Source: Sporobacter sp963675425
GTDB taxonomy: Bacteria; Bacillota; Clostridia; Oscillospirales; Oscillospiraceae
NCBI GenBank assembly: GCA_963675425.1
Contig: OY776214.1
Coordinates: 1,116,001-1,180,000 of the forward strand
Reading direction: 5' to 3'
DNA length: 64,000 nt
The position numbers and the translations under genes are program-made. Positions 43,761-51,934 of this stretch are shown one piece after another. Position 1 is the stretch's first letter; each line of letters opens with the position of its first letter. The notes beneath the pieces were generated by a model. The model ran no database searches, had not been told where the DNA came from, and saw nothing but the letters and a program-made list of their open reading frames with translations.

Positions 43761-44095
43761 GCGACGTACACACCTTTTGTAAATTTTCCAGTAACGACGG
43801 CTTCGTGATATACAAAAATTGACGATCTGTTTTTAAAACTGATAAAATAATGCAATAGCTATTAAGAGAATTACCTGTACATCTTGTCCGCATTGCGGCA
43901 GCTGGATTAGGCTAAAACCGCTGACATTATGCGTAAAAAATCAAAAAACAATATTTTTATCCGATGCCATTAACTTTTGAAACATATATTATTTGCATCG
44001 TTTATTTTTTTATACATGACATACACTATAATCGTAATCGTCAGGCACGTTTTAATATAGATTTAGAAACAATAAATATTAAAATTAAGATAACA
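43761..44095. other. AT-rich gap before the SASP gene
   Basis: There is no credible gene here. It should hold the divergent promoters of the channel and SASP genes; a TATAAT occurs at 44027-44032 with no convincing partner, and no clear sigma-G element was found. Confidence 0.4.
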
Positions 44096-44111
44096 TGAAG
44101 GAGCGATATTT

Positions 44112-44315
44112 ACGGCCAGAAACAATCAGATTATCAACCCAAACGCGCGCACAGCGCTGGACCGGCTGAAGATGGAGACGGCCAATGAGGTTGGGGTTCA
44201 GCTCAACCAGGGCTACAACGGTGACCTTAAATCGAGAGAAGCCGGACAGATCGGCGGCAACATGGTTAAGAAAATGATCAAAGCCTATGAGGACTCGTCA
44301 GCCGGCAACGCTTAA
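44112..44315 (+). CDS. Alpha/beta-type small acid-soluble spore protein with apparent ACG start
   Basis: The 67-residue frame reads ARNNQIINPNARTALDRLKM, ETANEVGVQLNQGYNGDLKS, REAGQIGGNMVKKMIKAYED and SSAGNA, which is the core of alpha/beta SASPs: DNA-saturating proteins of the spore core cleaved by GPR protease at the ETANEV-like site. A GAAGGAG ribosome site ends 8 bases before ACG at 44112, exactly where the family's initiator Met-Ala-Arg should start. No ATG, GTG or TTG is in frame at that spot, so the start is ACG, a sequencing error or a mutation. It is followed by a terminator. Confidence 0.88.
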   Translation, partial: TARNNQIINPNARTALDRLKMETANEVGVQLNQGYNGDLKSREAGQIGGNMVKKMIKAYEDSSAGNA

Positions 44316-44329
44316 CGGAAAATAAGCCG

Positions 44330-44370
44330 AGGAGGGCATATCGTTTAAAGATATGCCCTCCTTATTGTTA
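44330..44370 (+). terminator. SASP gene terminator
   Basis: AGGAGGGCATATC and GATATGCCCTCCT form a 13-bp perfect stem around a 7-base loop, followed by TATTGTTA, 14 bases after the stop. Confidence 0.88.
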
Positions 44371-44560
44371 AAAAACGTCACATTTTAAGGATGTGATAGG
44401 TTATTGACCAAGCGCTAATGTCATAATTTTAGTTTGCGGATTTTATGACAAGTTCCATTTACATTTCAGTATAAATCAGCAGGGAAAATTATACATAATT
44501 GTTTATTGAAAAACAACGCGTTTTATTGTTTAATAAATAAAGTCGAGAAATAAATTGAAA

Positions 44561-44739
44561 CGGTGGTCACAGGGCGATGGTAACGCCCCATGACCTGTGT
44601 TGGGATGATATTGGCATCCGTTCACAACAGCATGGCTGTACCACAGCTTAGTATAATATCTGTCGCTCTTGTTGACAAGAGTGGATATTTTGTTGTGTTT
44701 TTTGGGGTGTAAGGATTACTGGCCTTACGCCGTTTTTTT
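44561..44739 (+). ncRNA. Candidate structured RNA with cloverleaf-like fold and terminators
   Basis: A closing helix GTGGT (44563-44567)/ACCAC (44640-44644) encloses three hairpins: CACAGG (44568-44573)/CCTGTG (44594-44599) with inner GCG/CGC; GGATG (44603-44607)/CATCC (44615-44619); and ACAGC (44627-44631)/GCTGT (44635-44639). Next come a two-part stem AATATC/GATATT with CTCTTG/CAAGAG (44655-44689) and TTTTTT, then GGTGTAAGG (44706-44714)/CCTTACGCC (44723-44731) and GTTTTTTTA. The order is that of a riboswitch or small RNA. It has no recognised family and lies 64 bases before a small ORF. Confidence 0.5.
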
Positions 44740-44803
44740 ATGTCTCGTAGAAGCCGGGCCTGTATTTGCCGGCCCAAGGGATTTAATTATATGGGAGGCA
44801 AGG

Positions 44804-45004
44804 ATGGAAAGCATATACCAAAAAATGTACAGTACCATTTTTAACGGGGTAACGGACGCCCTGCGGCTTATGGAGCAGAAAAATTTTGGTACTGCACATA
44901 AAACACTGGTCGAAATACAGCAAAAGACGGAAGCAATATTTATTGACAGAGAAGAAAGCAGCCTGATGCGCAACTGCCCGGGCAGGCAAATCACACAAAT
45001 TTGA
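44804..45004 (+). CDS. Small helical protein of unknown function
   Basis: ATG 44804, five bases after GGGAGG, opens a 66-residue frame (MESIYQKMYSTIFNGVTDAL, RLMEQKNFGTAHKTLVEIQQ, then KTEAIFIDREES). It looks like a two-helix soluble protein; short proteins with a similar YxxLFNxxTDAL pattern are common in Clostridia but uncharacterised. An in-frame extension to 44669 runs through the terminator and is rejected. Its expression may depend on the structured RNA just upstream. A hairpin terminator follows at 45026-45053. Confidence 0.65.
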   Translation: MESIYQKMYSTIFNGVTDALRLMEQKNFGTAHKTLVEIQQKTEAIFIDREESSLMRNCPGRQITQI

Positions 45005-45025
45005 GGTCACGTTAAAAACAGCTTG

Positions 45026-45053
45026 AATTCCCGGCCAATTGGCCGGGAATTTG
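45026..45053 (+). terminator. Terminator of the small helical protein gene
   Basis: ATTCCCGGCC and GGCCGGGAAT form a 10-bp perfect stem around AATT, followed by TTGT, 22 bases after the stop. Confidence 0.75.
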
Positions 45054-45209
45054 TATATTATGCCCATAAAATCTTTGGAAAACAAACAAGCGGTGGATAA
45101 ATGTGATGAAATTGTGATGAAGGGGTAGGCGAACGGCGGCGGTTAACGGATGTTATGAGGTAAAATATGTTAATTATTTTTCAAACCATTATTATTTCAA
45201 CACATGTTT

Positions 45210-45227
45210 TTGTTAATCTGATAACGA
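45210..45227 (+). promoter_or_regulatory. Rex-type redox operator in front of the hydrogenase operon
   Basis: TTGTTAA-TCTG-ATAACGA matches 12 of 14 defined positions of the Rex consensus TTGTTAA-N4-TTAACAA, with a perfect left half. It lies 31 bases before the start of the first gene. Rex senses the NADH/NAD+ ratio and commonly represses hydrogenase genes in Clostridia. A clear -10 was not found. Confidence 0.65.
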
Positions 45228-45257
45228 ACGAAGCTATTTTATAAGGGAGGCGTGAAA

Positions 45258-45749
45258 ATGAGTACGACTACCGGCCATTGCAACTGTATGGAAGACCAAA
45301 AAGCGTTTTCTGAGATCGCAAATGTCATCGATCTGTATCGGGACAGGGAAGGAAGTCTCATACAGATCCTGCACGCGGCGCAGGAGATTTACGGTTATCT
45401 GCCCCTGGAGCTTCAGGAATTTATTGCCGTGTCTCTGGGCATCCCCGTATCGGAGGTAACCGGCGTGGTGAGCTTCTATTCGTTTTTTTCAACAAAGCCG
45501 CGGGGCGAGCACACAATCCGGGTCTGCCTCGGTACGGCCTGTTACGTCAGAGGCGGAAAGAAAATCGTCGAGGCGCTGATGGATAAGCTCGGCGTTGATG
45601 TGGGCGACACGACGGAGGACGGAAAATTCACCTTCGAGGTTGCGCGATGTATCGGCTCGTGCGGGCTGGCGCCGGCGATGATGATTGACAACGTTGTTTA
45701 CAAGCAGGTTAATCCGAATAAGCTCGACGCGATTTTATCGCAATATTAA
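45258..45749 (+). CDS. NuoE-like [2Fe-2S] subunit of the trimeric hydrogenase (HydC/HndA type)
   Basis: The 163-residue protein is a thioredoxin-like ferredoxin: helical N-terminus with ILHAAQEIYGYLPLELQEF, then VTGVVSFYSFFSTKPRGEH and the cluster ligands CLGTACYVRGG and CIGSCGLAPAMM (CX4C and CX3C), the pattern of the complex I 24-kDa subunit. In [FeFe]-hydrogenase complexes it passes electrons between the flavin subunit and the hydrogenase. ATG 45258, seven bases after AAGGGAGG, is chosen over GTG 45252, which is too close to the ribosome site. It is the first gene of a three-gene operon. Confidence 0.93.
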   Translation: MSTTTGHCNCMEDQKAFSEIANVIDLYRDREGSLIQILHAAQEIYGYLPLELQEFIAVSLGIPVSEVTGVVSFYSFFSTKPRGEHTIRVCLGTACYVRGGKKIVEALMDKLGVDVGDTTEDGKFTFEVARCIGSCGLAPAMMIDNVVYKQVNPNKLDAILSQY

Positions 45750-45761
45750 GGTGGTGACGGC

Positions 45762-48700
45762 ATGATTACGACGAAAACGATTCAAACAGCTGAGGATTTG
45801 GAGCGTATCCGGCAGGACTACATAGACGAAACGGCAAAATACACCCATCAGGTGCTCGTCTGCGCCGGCGCGGGCTGCGTATCCTCCAGCTGCGCCGATG
45901 TGCGGGACGCCGTCATTCAGGAACTCCAGAATATCGGCAAGCAGAGCGAGGTTATTGTGCGGGAAACAGGCTGTATGGGCACCTGTGCCGTGGGGCCCGT
46001 CATGCTCATATTGCCCGAGCGTATATTCTTCACGAGGCTCACGCCAACGACGGTGCGGGAGGTCGTGCGGAGTTTCCTTGTAAACGGTAAGGTTCTGAAG
46101 GAACACACGTTTTACGATCAGTCGCTTAAAAAATACATACCGGTTATCGACGATATCGACTTTTTCAAGGAGCAGGTGAAAATCGCACTTCGTAACTGCG
46201 GGATCATTGAGTTTGACAGCATCGAGGCGTACATCAGCCGCGGCGGCTACTTTGCCGTGGCGGCGGCACTGGCCGATAAAAGCCCCCAGGACGTTATCGA
46301 CGAGGTGAAAAAATCGGGCATCCGCGGGCGCGGCGGCGCCGGCTTCCCGACAGGCGTCAAGTGGCAGTCCGGCCATGACGCTGCCGGCGAGCGCAAGTTC
46401 ATTATCTGCAATGCAGACGAGGGCGACCCCGGCGCGTTTATGGACCGGAGCATTCTGGAGGGCGACCCGCACACGGTTATCGAGGGCATGATTCTCGGCG
46501 GGTACGCCATCGGGGCAAGCATGGGTTACATCTATGTGCGCGCGGAATATCCCATCGCCGTCGAGCGGCTGGGGAAGGCCATTGAGGATGCGCGCAAGTT
46601 CGGCCTTCTCGGAACAAACCTCTTCGGCAGCGACTTTTATTTTGATCTGGAGATGCGCATCGGCGCGGGTGCGTTCGTCTGCGGTGAGGAAACCGCGCTC
46701 ATGGCGTCCGTCGAGGGCCACCGCGGCGAGCCGCGGCAGAAGCCGCCCTTCCCGTTCCAGGCGGGCCTCTTCCAAGCGCCGACAATCATTAATAATGTCG
46801 AGACGCTGGCAAGTATCCCCCAAATTCTCTTAAAGGGCGGCGACTGGTACGCCGGCTACGGCACCGAGAAGAGCAAGGGCACCAAGGTTTTTGCCCTGGC
46901 CGGCGACGTCGTCAATACCGGTATCATCGAGGTCCCGATCGGCAAGCCGCTGGGCGATATTCTTTTTAATATCGGCGGCGGCATGCAGGTGGGCAAGAAA
47001 TTCAAGTCCGCGCAAATCGGCGGCCCGTCTGGCGGCTGCGTGACAAAGGATAACCTCAACACCGCCACCGACTACGAGTCGATCAAGGCCATCGGCGCGA
47101 TCATGGGCTCGGGCGGCCTCATCGCCATGAACGAGGACACGTGCATGGTTGATACGGCGCGGTTTTTCATGGACTTCATTAAAGACGAGTCCTGCGGCAA
47201 GTGCAACGCCTGCCGCGTGGGCACGACGCGTATGCTCGAGATACTCGAACGCATTACGCGGGGCGAGGGAACGGAGGGCGACATTGAGCTTTTGGAAGAG
47301 CTCGGCTCCGTCATCCAGGACACCGCCATGTGCGGCCTGGGCCAGACGGCCCCGAATCCGGTTTTGAGTACCATCAAGTATTTCCGGGAGGAGTACGAGG
47401 AGCACATTAAAAACAAATACTGCCGCGCCGGCGTGTGCTCGGAGCTGTTCATCTCGCCGTGTGAAAATACGTGCCCGGCCAACATCAACGTCCCCGGTTA
47501 CCTCCGGCTTATCGCGGCGGGGCGGTTTGTCGACGCGTATAACCTCATTCGTCAGGAAAATCCGTTCCCGGCCGTCTGCGGGCGCATCTGTACGCATCCG
47601 TGCGAGAGCAAATGCCGCCGCGCCTCCGTAGACCAGGCGGTGGCTATCCGCGAGCTGAAACGGTACGTGGCCGATTACGCCTATAAAAACGAGCAGCCGT
47701 TTACGAAGGACCTGGTCTTCCCGAAAAACGGCAAGCGCGTGGCCGTCATCGGCGCGGGCACCTCGGGCCTTACCTGCGGTTACTATCTTGTGCGCATCGG
47801 ATACGATGTCGACGCGTTCGAGTCGGAATCGGTCGCCGGCGGCGTTTTAGCGTTTGGTATCCCGGAGTACCGGCTGCCCAAAAAGGTCCTGCAGCATGAG
47901 ATTCACCTTATCGAGCAGGCCGGCGTCAATATCCATCTGAATATCGACGTGGTTAAGGACGTGACGTTTAAATCCCTGCGGGCCAAGTACGACGCCGTTT
48001 ATGTGGCAACCGGCGCGCAGTTCCCCGAAAAGGTCAATATTCCCGGCGAAAACCTGCCCGGCGTGATCCACGGCATTGACTTCCTCAAGAACGTCAATCT
48101 CGGCAAAGAAGTGAAGCTCGGCAAAACGGTCGCCGTTATCGGCGGCGGCAACACCGCCATAGACTCGGCGCGCACGGCTATCCGGCTCGGTGCGGAACGC
48201 GTTATCGTCCTGTACAGGCGGACGCGCGACTCGATGCCGGCCTACGAGGAAGAGGTTAACGACGCCATCGAAGAGGGTGTTGAGCTCGTTGAGCTCGTCT
48301 CGCCCGTCCGTTTCATCGGCGGCACAAATGGCAAGCTGGAAAAGATCGAGCTGATGAAAAACGAGCTCGGTGAGTTCGGCAGCGATGGCCGGCGCAAGGC
48401 TGTGCGCGTAGAGGACTCAAATTACACCATTGACGTGGATACGGTAATCCCCGCTGTCAGCCAGTATTCGGACCTGCCGTTTATCCCTAAAAGCGAGATC
48501 GGCCTCACGCCCTGGGGTACGTTTATCGTTGATTCGGACACGATGATGACGACGATGCCCGGCGTTTTCGCCGGCGGCGACGTGGCGCGCGGTCCCGACA
48601 CGGTTATCCAGGCGATTGCCGACGGCAAGCAGGCCGCTATTGCCATCGATAAATATCTCGGCGGCAGCGGCGTCCTCAATAAGGGCGCGCCGATAGATAT

Positions 48701-48866
48701 CCCCGATAATTACAGCGAAGACGAGGTCATCGAGCATCCGTGCTTCCCGGTTGAAATGCTCCCGCCCGATAAGCGCCGGGGCACGTTCGATGAAGTGGAC
48801 CTGGGCTACCACAAGCTCAACGCCATCGCTGAGGCGATGCGCTGCCTGCACTGTGACAGGAGGTAG
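45762..48866 (+). CDS. NuoF-like flavoprotein subunit fused to a GltD/NfnB-like oxidoreductase domain
   Basis: The 1034-residue protein has four parts. Residues about 1-120 are a [2Fe-2S] thioredoxin-like domain (CAGAGCVSSSC, TGCMGTCAVGP). Residues about 180-480 are NuoF with the FMN/NADH motifs GIRGRGGAGFPTGVKW and NADEGDPGAFMDR. The N3-type cluster follows (SCGKCNACRVG near 478, MCGLGQ). From about 565 to the end is a GltD/NfnB-type module: CENTCPANINVPGY with further cysteines CGRICTHPCESKC, FAD site VIGAGTSGLTCGYYL near 662 and NAD(P)H site VIGGGNTAIDSARTA near 792. Standard HydB ends in a two-cluster ferredoxin domain instead, so this is a rarer fusion that may add an NADPH route. Its start lies 12 bases after the previous gene. 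Confidence 0.93.
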   Translation: MITTKTIQTAEDLERIRQDYIDETAKYTHQVLVCAGAGCVSSSCADVRDAVIQELQNIGKQSEVIVRETGCMGTCAVGPVMLILPERIFFTRLTPTTVREVVRSFLVNGKVLKEHTFYDQSLKKYIPVIDDIDFFKEQVKIALRNCGIIEFDSIEAYISRGGYFAVAAALADKSPQDVIDEVKKSGIRGRGGAGFPTGVKWQSGHDAAGERKFIICNADEGDPGAFMDRSILEGDPHTVIEGMILGGYAIGASMGYIYVRAEYPIAVERLGKAIEDARKFGLLGTNLFGSDFYFDLEMRIGAGAFVCGEETALMASVEGHRGEPRQKPPFPFQAGLFQAPTIINNVETLASIPQILLKGGDWYAGYGTEKSKGTKVFALAGDVVNTGIIEVPIGKPLGDILFNIGGGMQVGKKFKSAQIGGPSGGCVTKDNLNTATDYESIKAIGAIMGSGGLIAMNEDTCMVDTARFFMDFIKDESCGKCNACRVGTTRMLEILERITRGEGTEGDIELLEELGSVIQDTAMCGLGQTAPNPVLSTIKYFREEYEEHIKNKYCRAGVCSELFISPCENTCPANINVPGYLRLIAAGRFVDAYNLIRQENPFPAVCGRICTHPCESKCRRASVDQAVAIRELKRYVADYAYKNEQPFTKDLVFPKNGKRVAVIGAGTSGLTCGYYLVRIGYDVDAFESESVAGGVLAFGIPEYRLPKKVLQHEIHLIEQAGVNIHLNIDVVKDVTFKSLRAKYDAVYVATGAQFPEKVNIPGENLPGVIHGIDFLKNVNLGKEVKLGKTVAVIGGGNTAIDSARTAIRLGAERVIVLYRRTRDSMPAYEEEVNDAIEEGVELVELVSPVRFIGGTNGKLEKIELMKNELGEFGSDGRRKAVRVEDSNYTIDVDTVIPAVSQYSDLPFIPKSEIGLTPWGTFIVDSDTMMTTMPGVFAGGDVARGPDTVIQAIADGKQAAIAIDKYLGGSGVLNKGAPIDIPDNYSEDEVIEHPCFPVEMLPPDKRRGTFDEVDLGYHKLNAIAEAMRCLHCDRR

Positions 48867-48867
48867 G

Positions 48868-50880
48868 ATGATGAAGAATATTACCATTAACGGGAAAAAG
48901 CTCACCGTCGACGACGATTTAACCATCATCGACGCCGCCAAGCAAAACGGCATAAACATCCCGAATCTGTGCTATATGGAAGGCGTGCATCAGTTCGGCT
49001 CCTGCCGCATCTGCGTGGTTGAGGTCGAGGGCGCTAAAACCCTGATGCCGTCGTGCATGACAAAGGTAGCCGAGGGCATGGTCATCCACACCAATTCCGC
49101 CCGGGTGAGAGGTGCGCGCAAGGTGCTTTACGAGCTGTTGCTGTCGGACCACTCGAAGGACTGCCTCAGCTGCAAGCGCAACCAAAGCTGCGAGCTCCAG
49201 CAGCTGGGCAAAACCCTCGGCGTGGAGGCCACGCGCTTTGAGGGCAAGCGCTCGGACTGCACGATCGACGTGTCCGTATCCATCACGCGCGACATCTCAA
49301 AATGCGTTTTGTGCCGCCGCTGCGTCACGGCCTGCAACGAAATCCAGGGCGTCGGTATTATAAACGCCCAGCACCGCGGATTTAACACGGTTATCAGCCC
49401 GGCCATGGGCCTGCCCATCGGCGACGTCAACTGCACCATGTGCGGCCAGTGCACCGTCGTGTGCCCCGTCGGGGCGCTAAAGGAGACGGACGCTGTCCAG
49501 AAGGTGTGGAACGCGCTGGGTGACAAAACGAAGCGCGTCGTCGTGCAGACAGCCCCGGCCGTGCGCGTGGCCATTGGCGAGGAATTTGGTTTGCCGCCCG
49601 GCTCGCGCGTCACCGGCAAGCTGTCGGCCGCGCTGCACGCGCTCGGCTTTGACGATGTGTTTGACACCAACTTTGCCGCAGACCTCACAATCCTGGAGGA
49701 AGGCACGGAGTTTTTAACCCGCGTCACCAATGCTCTCACGGGAAAAGAAGCCGTGCTGCCCATGATCACCAGCTGCAGCCCCGGCTGGATCAAGTACATA
49801 GAACACACGTTCCCAACAGAGCTCGACCATCTGTCCACATGCAAATCGCCCCACACCATGCTCGGCGCGCTCATCAAGTCCTACTATGCCGGCAAGGTGA
49901 ACGTTGACCCGAAAAACATTTTCGTTGTGTCCGTCATGCCCTGTACGGCCAAAAAGACGGAGATCGATCGCCCCGAGATGCAAAATGACGGCTATCCCAA
50001 CGTGGATGCCGTTTTAACGACGCGGGAGCTGGGCGCGATGATCCGCGAAATGGGCATTGATTTTAACGCGCTTGAGGATATGGAATTTGACAATCCCCTT
50101 GGCATGTCTACGGGTGCGGCCGATATCTTCGGCCTGACCGGCGGCGTTATGGAGGCCGCGCTGCGCACGGTGTATGAGCTTGTCACCGGCCGTGAGCTGC
50201 CGTTTGAGGGCCTTCATGTGACGCCCATCGTTGGGCTTGAGCGCGTCAAGGAAGCCGCGCTCACCATCGAAAACCCCAAGGAGGAATATAAGCACCTGGA
50301 CGGCGTAACCGTCAAGGTCGCCGTTACGAGCGGGCTCAAAGGCGCCAAAGAGCTTATGAAGCAGGTGGCCGAGGGCCAGTCGCCCTATCACTTTATCGAG
50401 GTGATGGGCTGCCCGGGTGGCTGCATTATGGGCGGCGGCCAGCCGCGCTCGGATGATCCCGACGTGCGTCAGAAGCGTCTGCGCGGCACGTATGACGAGG
50501 ACGAGAGCAAAACACTCCGCAAATCCCATGAGAATCCGTACGTCACCGCGCTCTATAAAGAGTATCTGGAGCATCCAAACAGCCATGTGTCACACAAGTA
50601 TCTGCATACGCACTACGTTCCGCGCGGCATCCTCAATGAGCTGACCGAACAGCGCTTTTCACTGGAAGCGCCGCCCGTGAAGAAAACAGCAGCCGCCGCT
50701 GCGGTCAAACAAAGCGGCTCGGTATCGGCCCGCGGCTATGGGTTTGACGCAATGCCGTCGTCCCAGGCACTGTCGCTTGAAGCGGAGAATACGCGGCTTA
50801 AAACAGAGCTGTCCGACACGGCCGAGACGGTCGAAATCCTCAAAAACGTTATTGCCGATTATCTGAAACGGGAGAGATAA
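48868..50880 (+). CDS. [FeFe]-hydrogenase catalytic subunit, HydA/HndD type
   Basis: The 670-residue protein has an N-terminal [2Fe-2S] domain (CYMEGVHQFGSCRICVVEVE), a His-ligated [4Fe-4S] site (HSKDCLSCKRNQSC), two ferredoxin motifs (CVLCRRCVTAC, CTMCGQCTVVCP) and the H-cluster motifs ITSCSPGWIKY (L1), VMPCTAKKTEID (L2) and EVMGCPGGCIMGGGQP (L3). It reduces protons to H2 as part of a trimeric, probably electron-bifurcating complex with the two upstream subunits. Beyond the usual end YLHTHYVPRG it has about 80 extra residues with an Ala-rich stretch and a predicted coiled coil (LSLEAENTRLKTELSDTAET). A second ATG at 48871 has better spacing from AGGAGG. Confidence 0.96.
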   Translation: MMKNITINGKKLTVDDDLTIIDAAKQNGINIPNLCYMEGVHQFGSCRICVVEVEGAKTLMPSCMTKVAEGMVIHTNSARVRGARKVLYELLLSDHSKDCLSCKRNQSCELQQLGKTLGVEATRFEGKRSDCTIDVSVSITRDISKCVLCRRCVTACNEIQGVGIINAQHRGFNTVISPAMGLPIGDVNCTMCGQCTVVCPVGALKETDAVQKVWNALGDKTKRVVVQTAPAVRVAIGEEFGLPPGSRVTGKLSAALHALGFDDVFDTNFAADLTILEEGTEFLTRVTNALTGKEAVLPMITSCSPGWIKYIEHTFPTELDHLSTCKSPHTMLGALIKSYYAGKVNVDPKNIFVVSVMPCTAKKTEIDRPEMQNDGYPNVDAVLTTRELGAMIREMGIDFNALEDMEFDNPLGMSTGAADIFGLTGGVMEAALRTVYELVTGRELPFEGLHVTPIVGLERVKEAALTIENPKEEYKHLDGVTVKVAVTSGLKGAKELMKQVAEGQSPYHFIEVMGCPGGCIMGGGQPRSDDPDVRQKRLRGTYDEDESKTLRKSHENPYVTALYKEYLEHPNSHVSHKYLHTHYVPRGILNELTEQRFSLEAPPVKKTAAAAAVKQSGSVSARGYGFDAMPSSQALSLEAENTRLKTELSDTAETVEILKNVIADYLKRER

Positions 50881-50909
50881 CGACCGCCGACAAAAAGTCT
50901 CAAAGGAAG

Positions 50910-50942
50910 ACGGGCTGCACGGCGCCGTGCGGCCCGTTTTTC
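50910..50942 (+). terminator. Hydrogenase operon terminator
   Basis: ACGGGC-T-GCACGG and CCGTGC-G-GCCCGT form a long stem with one mismatch, followed by TTTTT, 29 bases after the hydA stop. Confidence 0.88.
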
Positions 50943-51158
50943 GTTGAGTGTCTCGGAATTTGTGTTGTAATTATTGTAAAAAAATAATAAGATTAAATAC
51001 GAGCTTTCCGTAACAAATAAAAGTGCGCAGGCACGGCGTGTATCCATTATACAGGACACAGTGTTCCGCTATCCCGGTATATGGGCGTAGAAAAATACCG
51101 GTCAAGTAAATGCCATGGGAGGAAGCAATTGGTTTAGTTTGTGCGCGGAGAGGTTTAT

Positions 51159-51839
51159 ATGAACGATATACGGATGCTTATTGTTGATAAGGACGAGTCG
51201 GCCCGTAGTCAGATCAAAAAGCTGGCCGAGGAGCTCGGATATGCCTATGACGCGGCCGAGGACGGTATTTCGGCGGTCAAGCTTTTTAGGCGTTTTGATT
51301 ATCAGATCATTATTCTGGATACGGACCTGCCGGTGCTCGACGGCTGGAATGTCTGCCGTCAGATCCGTAAGATTTCAGACGTGCCCATTATCTTTGTCAG
51401 CTCCCAGACTGAGGAGGGCGACAAGCTTCTGGCATTTGAGCTGGGCGCGGACGATTTTTTGTGCAAGCCGTTTTCGGCGCCGGAGCTGACGGCGCGCGTT
51501 CGAGTGTTCGTCTACCGGACGCAGGGCACGCGGCCGACCGGGCCGTCCAAGGTCGCGTTTGACGGGCTGATTATCGACACTGTTTCCCGGGCCGTTTTTG
51601 TCGATGAGCGGACCATCAAGCTCACGCCGAAGGAATACGAGCTGCTCTATTTTCTGTCCCAGAACCCAAACAAGGCCTTTTCGCGGGATACGCTTTTAAA
51701 CGAGGTGTGGGGGTATGAATTTATCGGGTCGGACCGGACGGTTGACACCCACATCCGATCGCTGCGCGAAAACATCAAGCCGTATGACCCCTACATTGTG
51801 ACGGTGTGGGGCTTCGGCTATAAATTCGTCATACAATAA
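51159..51839 (+). CDS. OmpR/PhoB-family response regulator, orphan
   Basis: The 226-residue protein has a receiver domain with the acidic pair in LIVDKDES, phospho-acceptor D54 (IILDTDLPVLDGW), the switch Ser near FVSS and Lys in CKPFSAPEL, and a C-terminal winged helix (IKLTPKEYELLYFLSQNPNK, DRTVDTHIRSLRENIK). It should bind DNA as a dimer after phosphorylation. ATG 51159 follows GAGAGG; a GTG at 51141 lacks a site. No histidine kinase is adjacent, so its partner is elsewhere. The gene is monocistronic. Confidence 0.93.
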   Translation: MNDIRMLIVDKDESARSQIKKLAEELGYAYDAAEDGISAVKLFRRFDYQIIILDTDLPVLDGWNVCRQIRKISDVPIIFVSSQTEEGDKLLAFELGADDFLCKPFSAPELTARVRVFVYRTQGTRPTGPSKVAFDGLIIDTVSRAVFVDERTIKLTPKEYELLYFLSQNPNKAFSRDTLLNEVWGYEFIGSDRTVDTHIRSLRENIKPYDPYIVTVWGFGYKFVIQ

Positions 51840-51845
51840 GCTTTA

Positions 51846-51873
51846 AATGCCCGCCAAAACGGCGGGCATTTTT
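51846..51873 (+). terminator. Response regulator gene terminator
   Basis: AATGCCCGCC and GGCGGGCATT form a perfect 10-bp stem around AAAAC with following T residues, 6 bases after the stop. Confidence 0.88.
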
Positions 51874-51934
51874 ATCACCTTTACAGGATGTCGTTCATGC
51901 GCTTCGCCTATTGAAACGACAGTAATGCGGCAAG

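Noticed and set aside
43993..44032. Sigma-G promoter for the SASP gene
   Set aside because: TGCATC and several CATAC-like words are present, but none of the pairs has acceptable spacing, so it is not claimed.
44561..44620. Resemblance to a fluoride riboswitch (GGCGATGG loop)
   Set aside because: The hairpin GGGCG-ATGGTAA-CGCCC looks similar, but the conserved downstream parts and a fluoride exporter gene are missing, and the fold here closes differently.
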